This document shows positions 22,399 to 33,500 of a stretch of DNA of 64,000 nucleotides, one piece after another. The translations under genes and the position numbers were made by a program. Source of the stretch: Astropecten irregularis (lineage: Eukaryota; Echinodermata; Asteroidea; Paxillosida; Astropectinidae); the NCBI GenBank assembly GCA_963971285.1, contig OZ020254.1:6944001-7008000 (forward strand), read 5' to 3'. Position 1 is the first letter of the stretch. Every line of letters starts with the position of its first letter. The notes beneath the pieces were generated by a model that searched no databases, was not told the origin of the DNA, and saw only the letters and a program-made list of their open reading frames with translations.

Positions 22399-24477
22399 AG
22401 GTGTTCGGGTTCAAGCCGAACACCTATTGTTATTGTTCGAGTTTTTTTTTTTCTTTTTAGGTGTTCGGGTTCAAGCCGAACACCTATTGTTATTGTTCGA
22501 GTTTTTTTTTTTCTTTTTTTTTTTTTCTTTTATTTTTTTTCTGCCCAAACTTGTCTGCAAGACTTCTACATGACAGTTACAAGATATTGACTTGAAACTT
22601 GGTGGGAACTTCGGTCATGATGTCAAGTTGTATCTAGAACAATGACGTCATGATTACGTCATCGGGTATCAAATTACATACGTTTTTAGGAAAAACTTTG
22701 GTGCTCTATAACTCGAGAACCACATGACCTACGATATTGATATTCACATATGTTACTCAACACGTGAATGTCAACAATTAATATATTCAGTGTTGTGTAC
22801 AAATGACCTTCACTTCCGGTATTACCGGAAGTTGAAGTTTGACTCAAAATAACTCGAAAACGGAAGGATTTGGGCACATAAAACCTCTCTGGGTAAATGA
22901 TAGAGTAGGTCTTAAGCTTTCAGAAAATATAAACGATGACGTCATACGGGCTGTATAGCGCCCTCTACGGTGGATTAAAGATATACAATGATTACGTAAT
23001 CCAAAAGTAAACAACGGATTTCCGCCAAATTTGGTCAGTATAAAGCACTAATGCATCTTGACATGTGTGTGAAGTTTGAAATCTGTGACGTCATTCAACC
23101 GGAAGTTATGCGTTTTTAAAGGAAACATGATGTTATTATTCAAATACTGTTTATTTGGTAATTACATGACGTAAATCAGTGCAAATTGCAAATTGTTTAC
23201 ATCGTACGCATTCGATGATTTCTGCAAATTTCAGTTGTTTGTGATTAACTAAACGGAAGTTATCGTCCGGGCAATTTTACATTATTTAAAGGTGACACTA
23301 TTTTCTATACGCTATCAGTCAGTGTACATGTACGAATACACTGTGCAATCAGCATGATCAGTATTTGCTCAGTCACACAGTTAATTGTGCATTTCAATAT
23401 GCCATACATGCGTTCCATCAAACATTCTCATAACAGTTCCAGTACGAAATGAGACCCCGAACACCTAGTGGTTGTTCCCACAACCACAATGTCTAGTTTT
23501 TTTTTTCTTTTGTTTTTTTTCTGCCCAAACTTGTCTGCAAGACTTCTACATGACAGTTACAAGATATTGACTTGAAACTTGGTGGGAACTTCGGTCATGA
23601 TGTCAAGTTGTATCTAGAACAATGACGTCATGATTACGTCATCGGGTATCAAATTACATACGTTTTTAGGAAAAACTTTGGTGCTCTATAACTCGAGAAC
23701 CACATGACCTACGATATTGATATTCACATATGTTACTCAACACGTGAATGTCAACAATTAATATATTCAGTGTTGTGTACAAATGACCTTCACTTCCGGT
23801 ATTACCGGAAGTTGAAGTTTGACTCAAAATAACTCGAAAACGGAAGGATTTGGGCACATAAAACCTCTCTGGGTAAATGATAGAGTAGGTCTTAAGCTTT
23901 CAGAAAATATAAACGATGACGTCATACGGGCTGTATAGCGCCCTCTACGGTGGATTAAAGATATACAATGATTACGTAATCCAAAAGTAAACAACGGATT
24001 TCCGCCAAATTTGGTCAGTATAAAGCACTAATGCATCTTGACATGTGTGTGAAGTTTGAAATCTGTGACGTCATTCAACCGGAAGTTATGCGTTTTTAAA
24101 GGAAACATGATGTTATTATTCAAATACTGTTTATTTGGTAATTACAAGATGTAAATCAGTGCAAATTGCAAATTGTTTACATCGTACGCATTCGATGATT
24201 TCTGCAAATTTTCAGTTGTTTGTGATTAACTAAACGGAAGTTATCGTCCGGGCAATTTTACATTATTTAAAGGTGACACTATTTTCTATACGCTATCAGT
24301 CAGTGTACATGTACGAATACACTGTGCAATCAGCATGATCAGTATTTGCTCAGTCACACAGTTAATTGTGCATTTCAATATGCCATACATGCGTTCCATC
24401 AAACATTCTCATAACAGTTCCAGTACGAAATGAGACCCCGAACACCTAGTGGTTGTTCCCACAACCACAATGTCTAG
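22399..24477 (+). mobile_element. Helentron-like (HINE) tandem pair
   Basis: Two copies of a 0.96-kb unit repeat at a period of 980-981 bp and are nearly identical. Each ends in a hairpin (GTGGTTGT TCCC ACAACCAC), a 9-nt spacer, CTAG and a T-run (ends at 23496 and 24477). Just before each hairpin is CCCCGAACACCTAG, the inverted complement of the 5' motif AGGTGTTCGGG, so the inverted repeats are asymmetric (terminal at 5', subterminal at 3'). The 5' end is a 60-bp unit with hairpin AGGTGTTCG...CGAACACCT present twice (22399-22458, 22459-22518), followed by T-rich spacer. No Rep/helicase coding is present, so it is non-autonomous. The assignment rests on end structure only. Confidence 0.7.
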
Positions 24478-24608
24478 TTTTTTTTTTTTTTATACATTTC
24501 AACTACAACTCAGGATGAAAAATGCGAAAAAAAAGAAGGAATACTCTTGAAATACTGTTCTGTTAATGCCCAGTCAGTCTTTCCTGTTTGCTTGTCATGA
24601 AAAACCAT

Positions 24609-25210
24609 ATGCTGTTCAGACAGACAAGATTCAAAAATAATATGCTGTTCAGACAGACAAGATTCAAAAATAATATGCTGTTCAGACAGACAAGATTCAA
24701 AAATAATATGCTGTTCAGACAGACAAGATTCAAAAATCATATGCTGTTCAGACAGACAAGATTCAAAAATCATATGCTGTTCAGACAGACAAGATTCAAA
24801 AATCATATGCTGTTCAGACAGACAAGATTAAAAAATAATATGCTGTTCAGACAGACAAGATTCAAAAATCATATGCTGTTCAGACAGACAAGATTCAAAA
24901 ATCATATGCTGTTCAGACAGACAAGATTCAAAAATCATATGCTGTTCAGACAGACAAGATTCAAAAATGATATGCTGTTCAGACAGACAAGATTAAAAAA
25001 TAATATGCTGTTCAGACAGACAAGATTCAAAAATCATATGCTGTTCAGACAGACAAGATTCAAAAATCATATGCTGTTCAGACAGACAAGATTCAAAAAT
25101 AATATGCTGTTCAGACAGACAAGATTCAAAAATAATATGCTGTTCAGACAGACAAGATTCAAAAATAATATGCTGTTCAGACAGACAAGATTCAAAAATA
25201 AAATGCTGAA
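24609..25210. repeat. 33-bp minisatellite, 18 copies plus partial
   Basis: The unit starts ATGCTGTTCAGACAGACAAG and continues ATTCAAAAATMAT. Copies differ mainly at one base (AAT or CAT before the next ATG) and by TTC/TTA. Because 33 is a multiple of three and no stop occurs, it stays open on both strands as an 11-residue repeat. There is no splice or homology evidence that it is translated. Confidence 0.9.
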
Positions 25211-26813
25211 CTTCAGACAGGGTTCTGACTCGGACTGCTGGGTTGTGCCAATTTTACTGTTGATCTTACCAGCTTTACTGTTAAGCTAGGCAAGATAATT
25301 CAGCAATGTTATCTTGAATTTTAAGTTAAAAAATCTACAATTTGTTGAAATTCAACTTTAATTAAAAATCCATTTGGTTACCATTATTATTAACATGTGT
25401 ATACCAGTACCTTGTATTTATTTTACTTACAAATATTTGTCAATTTTAGACATTTGACAAGCTTGCTTAGCCAGATATATGTTTAACCCAATGGGTTTGA
25501 TAGTATATGTGTAAAATAGTTTTAACTTATGAATGATTTCTATCAAAGAAAAAAGTAACTATGAATTAATATCAAGTATTTAAAAAGTTGTAATGAAAAA
25601 TCCTCTTCAATAAAGTGAAGTGCGGTTTGCTGTGAAAAACCAGTTTGCAGTAATTTCCTTTATTTTATATTTATTCCTATCAAACAATTGACTTTTTAAT
25701 CGGTAACAGCACACTGCATGACAACATTTCCACTGACAAAATGACAACAAAAGCCAATCTCATTTCTTTAGCAATGATTTAATATGGATTCAAAACAAAT
25801 ACATTTGATGTTGAAATTCATGTTTGAATACAATACAAAAGGAAAGATTGCTTGTTATCATTATACTCTAAAACTCCTTGGGTCAAACAATTTGAAAAAT
25901 CAATTTTCAGCCTTTTTGCCCACATTTAATGTGCTCATAATTTTTGGGGGACAATTATGAACTATTTGTAGTAAGCATACTACAATAAACCACTTTATTA
26001 ACCAACAAATGCTGTAAACAGGAATTTTTGTCAACTACACAGAATAACTCATGCATGAACTCTGGCATCATGGCTCCAAGTCTTTCCCATAATTTTGGGA
26101 TGGAATGAAAGTTTTTGTCGGAAATTACAGAATTACAGATGGATTTTTCCTTTCTCGTGATAATTGGCAGTAATCCAAGTCTCACAAAAATTATTCGTGT
26201 AATTCTCTTCCCAATGGTGAATACAGTCACTGTAAGGTTAATATGCTGAACTCAATATGGCACAAAAGAAAAACAAAAAGGAACTTTAAAATGCGACAAA
26301 AAATAACAAACATGATTTTGTTTCCAATTGAAACATCTGAAATGAAGAAAAATCATAAAAATGAACCCAAACGTTACCTATGTAAATTTTTACGAAAAGG
26401 TAAATTTCTTAAATGTGAAAACAATTTGGGTACATGTAATTTGCCTATTTTGGTTTTGCTCTGTATGATAATTATGATCATAATTTGGTTTTTATGCAAT
26501 CAAAATAAAAACAAGAGCAGTAAAAATCCATTTCAGTGATGCATTTAGGAAAACAACTTGGCATCATATGCCTTTAATAAAAACAAAACAAAATTAGAGG
26601 AAGGTTGACAAAGATGCAAGGCAACTCATACAGATTCTTCATCTTCCAATAAATGTTTGCAATCGCATCAAAGAGTCATGATAAGATTTTGTTCATGGTA
26701 GAATTCCATTTTCATACTTTCCATCCCAATTTTATTTTCTCACATAGATTTATTATCAAATAGCCTGAAGGGAAACTGTCTGAATTAAAAGTCATTGAAA
26801 AGTTAACAAAGAA

Positions 26814-26895
26814 AAATTGACTGGAGCGTGATTCGAACTGGCGACCTCCTGAATACCGTACAGGCGCTCTACCAACTGCGCTATCCAGCCCTACG
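26814..26895 (-). repeat. tRNA-derived SINE
   Basis: The minus strand starts GGGCTGGATAGCGCAGTTGG, then GAGCGCC, GGAGGTCGCCAGTTCGAATC and CTCCAGTCAATTTTTCTTTG. This is the best-preserved head of the family. The acceptor stem and T-stem are imperfect, so a functional tRNA is unlikely. Confidence 0.75.
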
Positions 26896-27233
26896 TTGGT
26901 GGTGACCCCAATAGTCAATTGTCTTTGTTCGTTTGGCAGTCAGAAGTCATGAGATTTTTTAAATTAACAGAAAATGAAAAATACAATTTAGCTGTGTCAC
27001 ATGATACATGGCTAGTTCTGGTACGGCGTCGGCAACATAACAGACACCCAGCATCCTGTCCACAGATTACAATGTGAATAGCAAACAGGCACCAGACTAA
27101 TATAGAGAGGGGACTGCTATCAAAGACCACATAAAATCACATGACACACTAGCATACATATTTTCAAAGTATATGTTTAGGGATTTTGGGGGTAAGCAGT
27201 CTCTGTGAAGTCAGTTAAAGGAGTAAAAAGACA

Positions 27234-27331
27234 ATTGATCATAGCTGGGTTTGAACCTGTGACCTCTTTAACAACATAATAATAGGCACTCTTGGCCACT
27301 TTACCAACTAAGCTTCTCGTCCCAAATTGCT
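27234..27331 (-). repeat. Degenerate tRNA-like SINE fragment
   Basis: The minus strand shows AGTTGGTAAAGTGGCC and GGTTCAAACCCAGCTATGATC followed by AATTGTCTTTTTACTCC. It is more diverged than the neighbouring copy at 26814. Confidence 0.5.
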
Positions 27332-28129
27332 GTCTACCTTGGAGAGTATGTAGGGTATTCTGGAGGTTCAAATCCTACTCCTGTGAAAATGTCCTTCTCT
27401 TCAAATTGTCTTTGATTAATCTAGTCAGTTTCCCCTGTTGCTCATTAAATAATTTCTATTTTATTGGATTGAATTAAAAGTTCTGATAAACTGTCTTCAC
27501 TTTATACTCCTGGGTGCACCATTCTTAAACATAAGCTTCGAATCCAACGCAAACATTATTTACAAATCAGTTGGTTTTTAAACTTGATTATCATACAAAA
27601 CCTTCCTTCTCCATTGGCTGTAAGACCGTAAATAAATTAGGTTGATAATTTACAAGAACTGTTGCACAGTCCGACAGTACGTCCACTATTTCAGGCATTT
27701 CACAATTAGAGTGAGCCAGGAATTTAAAGCTGGATTTAGTCAATCTTTATAAGAGACATAATACATTATACGGTAATTATATTAGACTTCCTGATATTTG
27801 CAAATTTACTAAGTACCTTTTAAGGGTACTCAAACTTAGCTTAGATTATAATTTGTTCCATTTATCCACATCAAACATGCCAAACAAAAAAGACAAACAA
27901 TTTGATGCATGCACTACAAAGGACCACAAATCAACACAAATGGTGGATATAAATTAATTGACGTTCCACTCAAACTATCAACCAATCAAATGTAAAACAA
28001 ACAAATCGACATACAGCAAACAAAGAAACCCAAATCAGAATCTTAGAATCACTATCATTGATCAGGGATGATCCTCTAATCCTTCAGAGAGTTGACTTGC
28101 TCTTCAGAAAACGCAATGTTATCCAAGGA

Positions 28130-28960
28130 TATAATCAACAAATTCAATAGTCCCTATAAAATTTTGCCAGCCTATGGCATTTGATTGAAGTAGATAATTA
28201 TGATATCCACTAATCTTGTAGAAGATTGGCCAGTCAGCGATTGATAAGATAAGAATTGTATCCACTAATCTTGTAGAAGGTTTAACAGTCAGTGATTGAT
28301 ATACATAATGTAAGAAGATAAGCGTTGCATCCACTAATCTTGTAGAAGGTTAGCCAGTCAGTTTAGTGGATACAATTCTTATCTTCTATATCAGATAAGA
28401 ATTGTATCCACTAAACTTGTAGAAGGTTGGCAGTCAGCAATTGATATAAGAAGATAAGCATTGTATCCACTAATCTTGTTGAAGATTGGCAAGTCAGCGA
28501 TTGGTATAAGAAGATAAGCATTGTATCCACAAATCTTGTAAAAGGTTGGCCAGTCTAGGATTGACATAAGGATATAAGCATGATATTCACTAATCTTGTA
28601 GAAGTTTGGCCAGTCAGTGATTGATATTTAAGGAGATAATCATTGTATCCACTAATCTTGTGGAAGATTGGCCATTCTAGGATTGATATAAGAACATAAG
28701 CATTGTATCCACTAATCTTGTAGAAGACTGGCCAGTTGGCGATTGATATAAGAAGATTAAGCATTGTACCCACTAATCTTGTGGAAGGTTGACCAGTTGT
28801 TGATATAAAGAGATAATCATGATATCCACTAATCTTGTAGAAGGTTGGCAAAGTCAGCGATTGATATAAGGAGATCATAATTAGTCATGATCCACTGATA
28901 TTGTACAAGCCTGGCCAGCTTGTCAGAAATTGATAAAAGGAAATGCTGATCCACTGATTG
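28130..28960. repeat. About 60-bp satellite array, ATCCACTAATCTTGTAGAAG type
   Basis: More than ten degenerate copies carry ATCCACTAATCTTGTAGAAG, then GTTGGCCAGTCAGCGATTGA and TATAAGAAGATAAGCATTG. The spacing is irregular (about 55-70 bp), and one segment (28360-28400) is locally inverted. Confidence 0.85.
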
Positions 28961-29519
28961 TATGGATGTTTTCTTCGTTAATCAAACCACAAGGTTTAAT
29001 TATTGATTCGAGGTGAGAGTTACAAATACACAAATCCACTTGGTGAAAATTAGTCAGCTAGTCAAAGAGATTTAACCTAAAAATACAATTATTGGAAAAC
29101 CAGCCAGTCAGTCAGCAATTGATTCACAGATGTTGTCAACGATATCTGCTTATAAGACATGAAATTTGGTGGGAAACTGAACCAACAAGTCAAAATGTCC
29201 ACTAATCTCTGGAAGATTGTACAGCCTGAATCAACTAAATCACAGCACCTGGCTTATCTATGAGGTAATCACAATCCTTTGGAAACTGGACGGCTTTGAT
29301 ACTGAAAATTTGATACTGAAAATTTCTTTTGTTAACTGACGGCTTTCCTGAATTTTCAAAAAGGCAACATTGACAATATTGATCAAGCATTTTTGTTTTA
29401 CTATTACAAAGTATAGTAAGATTCCAAGAAATGAAATATCAACCAAGAAATTCATATATGCACTGATCTCTTCAATCAAGGCTATTATATTTATATATCC
29501 ACATAATACTTAGAAGATG

Positions 29520-30040
29520 TTTAACCTTACAATCCATATAAATCCACTAATCTTGTCAGAAACCCAAACAAGGGTCTAGTTTTCATATCCATCGATCCTT
29601 AGAGGATTGTCTAAGTAAATGTATTTCATATCCACTAATCTTGTCAGAAACCGAATCCAGGGTCTGGTTGACTGGTTCTTATATCCATCGATCCTTAGAG
29701 GATTGTCTAAGTAAATGTATTTCATATCCACTAATCTTGTCAGAAACTGAATCCAGGGTCTGGTTGACTGGTTCTTATATCCATCAATCCTTAGAGGATT
29801 GTCTAAGTAAATGTATTTTGTATCCACTAATCTTGTCAGAAACTGAATCAAGGGTCTGGTTGACTGGTTCTTATATCCATCGATCCTTAGAGGATTGTCT
29901 AAGTAAATGTATTTCATATCCACTAATCTTGTCAGAAACCGAATAAAGGGTCTGGTTGACTGGTTCTTATATCCACCAATCCTTAGAGGACTGTCTAAGT
30001 GGATATATTTCATAAATATCCACTAATTCTTGTCAGAAAC
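29520..30040. repeat. 96-bp satellite array, ATCCACTAATCTTGTCAGAA type
   Basis: About five copies at a 96-bp period share ATCCACTAATCTTGTCAGAA, GGTCTGGTTGACTGGTTC and ATCCTTAGAGGATTGTCTAA. The start of the unit is the same ATCCACTAATCTTGT as in the 60-bp array, so the two arrays are related. Decaying copies continue to about 30290. Confidence 0.85.
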
Positions 30041-30581
30041 TGAATGGATTATCTTTTTTCCCATATGCATCAAACTTTAGAAGATTGTGCAACTTGAAGT
30101 CTACCATGGAATGGATATATATCCACTATACTTTTTTCAGAATATGACTAAAGGATGTTATTACTATATCCACAAATCTTTAGAAGATTTATATCTTGAT
30201 AATGTGCCATTTTAATATATCCATTGATGTGGTCAAAACTCAGAAACTAAAGGATTCCATCGATATATCAACTAATCTTTAGAAGATATGACATTATAGA
30301 TAGTCCATTTCTATTCTGTCAAGTGCATGTTTGTTTAATTTTTTTCCTCAAGTTTTTAATTTAACAAGTAATTCAATGATATCACTTTGTTGCACCAATC
30401 ATTTCATGTATGCACCATTCACTCACCATTTTAACATGTTTGTCTTATCAAGCACACAATGAATTCTCATAAAAGTGTCATGAAGTTTTGGCAAATTCAA
30501 CACTTTCAAGATTCTAGGAGAATTGATTCTCTTTGGTAGGATGTAAAAAAAAAAAGGTGTAGTCTAGGACAGAAAGTTGTG

Positions 30582-33500
30582 TTATACGATTCGATTACTG
30601 CACAGGGTATACCTGTCAATCTCGGACAATGTTCTCTTCCGGTCCGGCTTGGTCTTCAGCACGTCCTCTCTGGTCATTGATCTACTAGCTTCTAAAGGCG
30701 ACAGGGGCCCCACGTCCGGCCCACTGGCCAGCAGATTCACACTGCTGTCCGACACCAGCAGTGTATGCGAAGTGCTGGGCAAGGGCACCTTTTGCGCATC
30801 GCTGGTATCCGGTGAGGGCGCTGTTGATGACGTTGATGTTGATGTTGATGTTGATGGCGGCTGAGCCTTGGAGGGACTTTGTTGTCTGGGTGGGGCCGTT
30901 GTAATGTCCAAGTTGGCCTCTTTGACATACTTGCAGGCTTTCCCCAGTAGAAGAATGCTGTTCAAGACTTTGAAAGCCATCAGGCTGCAAGAAGTAAAAA
31001 AAAAACGATTCATATAATATCAACTTCACTGTGCGCTAACTTCCCCAGTAAGTGCGGACTCTGACAGTTTGATACAATTATGCTGTGGAGTGCTGTGGCC
31101 TAGTGGTCTGGCGTTTCGAACTCAAAGTCTTGTGGTCAATCTACAGATTGTGGGTTCAAAACTAGCCATGGGCTAGTGGTGCTTGCGTCCTTGGGCTAGA
31201 CGCTTGATCACACATTGCTCCTCTTCACCCAGGTGTAAATGGGTACCTGCGAGGGTAGAGATGGCTTTGTGGTTTAATTAGCCTCTGTGCGCTTTCAAAG
31301 TAGCCGGGGCTGTATACTCCCCAGGGAGTTGAGATGGTTTCAGGAATGTAAATTATGGCCCGATGACCAGGGATAATAATATGTGCACCACGAGTGTCTT
31401 GGACAGATGTGTGCGTGGAATAAATTCCAAATTATTATTATCATTATGCATATATGTACAGGCCATGCACCTGATCAAAGATTAATATTCGCAACAATAT
31501 GCTCCAGTGAGCTCTGAAAGAAGAGGTTAGTGACTTAATAACAAGAATATGCACAATCACTGTGCATACCTATTATGTACATAAGCATGATACACACATA
31601 GCAGTATTAAAGCATGCGTGCACAAATCATTGAACACCATTAGCGAACAATTCTTTGTTTTTGGGGTTGGATATTCTGGAAAGATTTCAGGCTTTGCATG
31701 GTGACAATTGGTATGTGGATCGGTTTGCGGAAACACCATGTAAGAATCGTTTGTACTTTCGTACTTCTATTTCGTTCGCACTTCTCGTAAGGTCTCAACA
31801 TTTCAACTAGCCTGCTCTAGTCCTCATCAGGAGGGGCACCAGTGAGGGGCACCAAGATATTCTGTTCCAATTCATATTTGTCCAATACATTTGTACATGC
31901 CGGCCAATGGATGTTCATTGTTATCAAGCCGTACTGTAGCATCTTACCATAGATACAGCAGGAAGATAAGGACTATCCCTGTAGTGCCGTGTATCTTGAA
32001 CGATTGGCTGACAATGCGGTAGACCAGACAAGCCAGAGGTAACGGAATGAAACCCATCCGGCGAGCAACCAAGTCAGAGTGGTCCGAGAAAGCCTGAAAA
32101 TTACCAGAAAAAAAGTTTCATTCAAACCCATCTCTCTTCCAAAAACCGTTCACAAGTTCCAGCCTCAATCTCAAATGTGTATTACTGTAATTTTAAGCCA
32201 CGTTAACACCAGGGGCCAATTTCATAGAGCTGCTTAAGCACAGAATTTGCTAAAGCATGAAAAGTCTTCCTTGATCAAGCAGGCTATTAAAACCACCAAA
32301 TTTTTCATGTGATGTTTCATACTGCTTTTGACTTGTATTCGACCAATGTTTGCTGAACATAACATTCACAAGGAGTTTAGGCTGGCATGATGATTTTATT
32401 CATCAAGGTTTTTGGTGCTTAAGCAAATGTTGGTGCTTAAGCAGCTCTATGAAATTGGCCCCAGATCTTTCCAACATTCACCCCTCTACATTTTGTTTGT
32501 AGGCAGTTGGTGGTAATAATACAAGAAAGCCGCCAACTTGGAGCAATTGCGCCATCATACTTACATTTTTCTTCCGACTTGTCACCATGTCAAAAGCCAA
32601 ATTAGCTCTGTACTCAGTGTACACCTTGATAGCAAGATACATAAAGGCAAAGGGTTAGTAGGTAGGATTTGAAGCTTTGCATGGATGGTGGAAGAACGTA
32701 ACAAAGTGAGCTTGCGGAGACACAATGTGGCACTCACTGCACTCACTCTCCTGCAGACGGCCAGACTACACTGGCCGGAGCGTCGAGACCTTTCTCACTG
32801 GTTCTTTTCAGAACCACACATACATAAAAAGAGATTTTCACATGGTGTTTCCGAAAGGATAAGTATTTGTAACTTTCATGTTTCTCCGTGCTTCAAAGGT
32901 CACTTGTAAACATAATCTATTTTGATCTCAGCTTGTGACTACATAATTGCACTCTTAAACCAAAAACACACAAGGCAATTTGGTTCCAAGCAATCTCTTG
33001 AGGAGAAATTGCATTCCATTCTTCATCATTTTCATATAATTTTCTCAGGGATAGTGAGGAACTGCCAGAAAAAAAAGAAGACATTTGTACTAGCAAGGTT
33101 CGAGTTCTACATGTGATGTGAATAATGAAGGCCCTACAGAACACTTTACTGATGGGTGCTCTCACCTCAGCTGGAATGGAGTTAAACTTAGTGATGAATG
33201 CGTGCTTGACCCAGTCGACAAGAATCTCAGCAATCAGGACGGAAATAAGATCGGGTATCAACTCCCAGAAGTGATCTGTTGGAAGACAAAATGATATCTG
33301 GTATAATCTTCAATCTTCAAAGAATTGTTCTTCGTGAACTGAAGACAGTATGACAGCATCTTTCAAGGAGATGGGAAGATAAATGATGGAGTATGAAGTG
33401 AACTCCTAGGAGAGATCTTCAAGAGGATAGAAAGATATCATGTCAGACATTCAGTTCAGATTTACTCCTCCTGAAAAAAGGGAAAATCAGGTTGGATTTC

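Larger units (their letters stand above)
20889..30581. other. 9.7-kb convergent intergenic region
   Basis: This lies between the 3' ends of iPGM and TAPT1. It must hold both 3' UTRs; an AATAAA occurs near 21456 but is not proven to be used. Otherwise it holds a MITE (21549), a Helentron-like tandem pair (22399-24477), a 33-bp minisatellite (24609-25210), two tRNA-like SINE fragments, and two related satellite arrays (28130-30040). I see nothing identifiable in about 25215-26800 and 27340-28120; both are AT-rich. Confidence 0.6.

Noticed and set aside
24609-25210. CRISPR-like regular repeats
   Set aside because: The 33-bp units are contiguous with no unique spacers, and the genome is eukaryotic.
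24588-25289. 233-codon open frame on the plus strand
   Set aside because: It is an 11-residue repeat produced by the 33-bp minisatellite; the opposite strand is open too, and no splice signals or homology support it.
26814-26895. Functional tRNA gene
   Set aside because: The acceptor stem does not pair fully, and the same head with the same 3' tail recurs at several loci, which is the pattern of a SINE.
29576-30013. 145-codon open frame on the minus strand
   Set aside because: It is the 96-bp satellite read as a 32-residue repeat.
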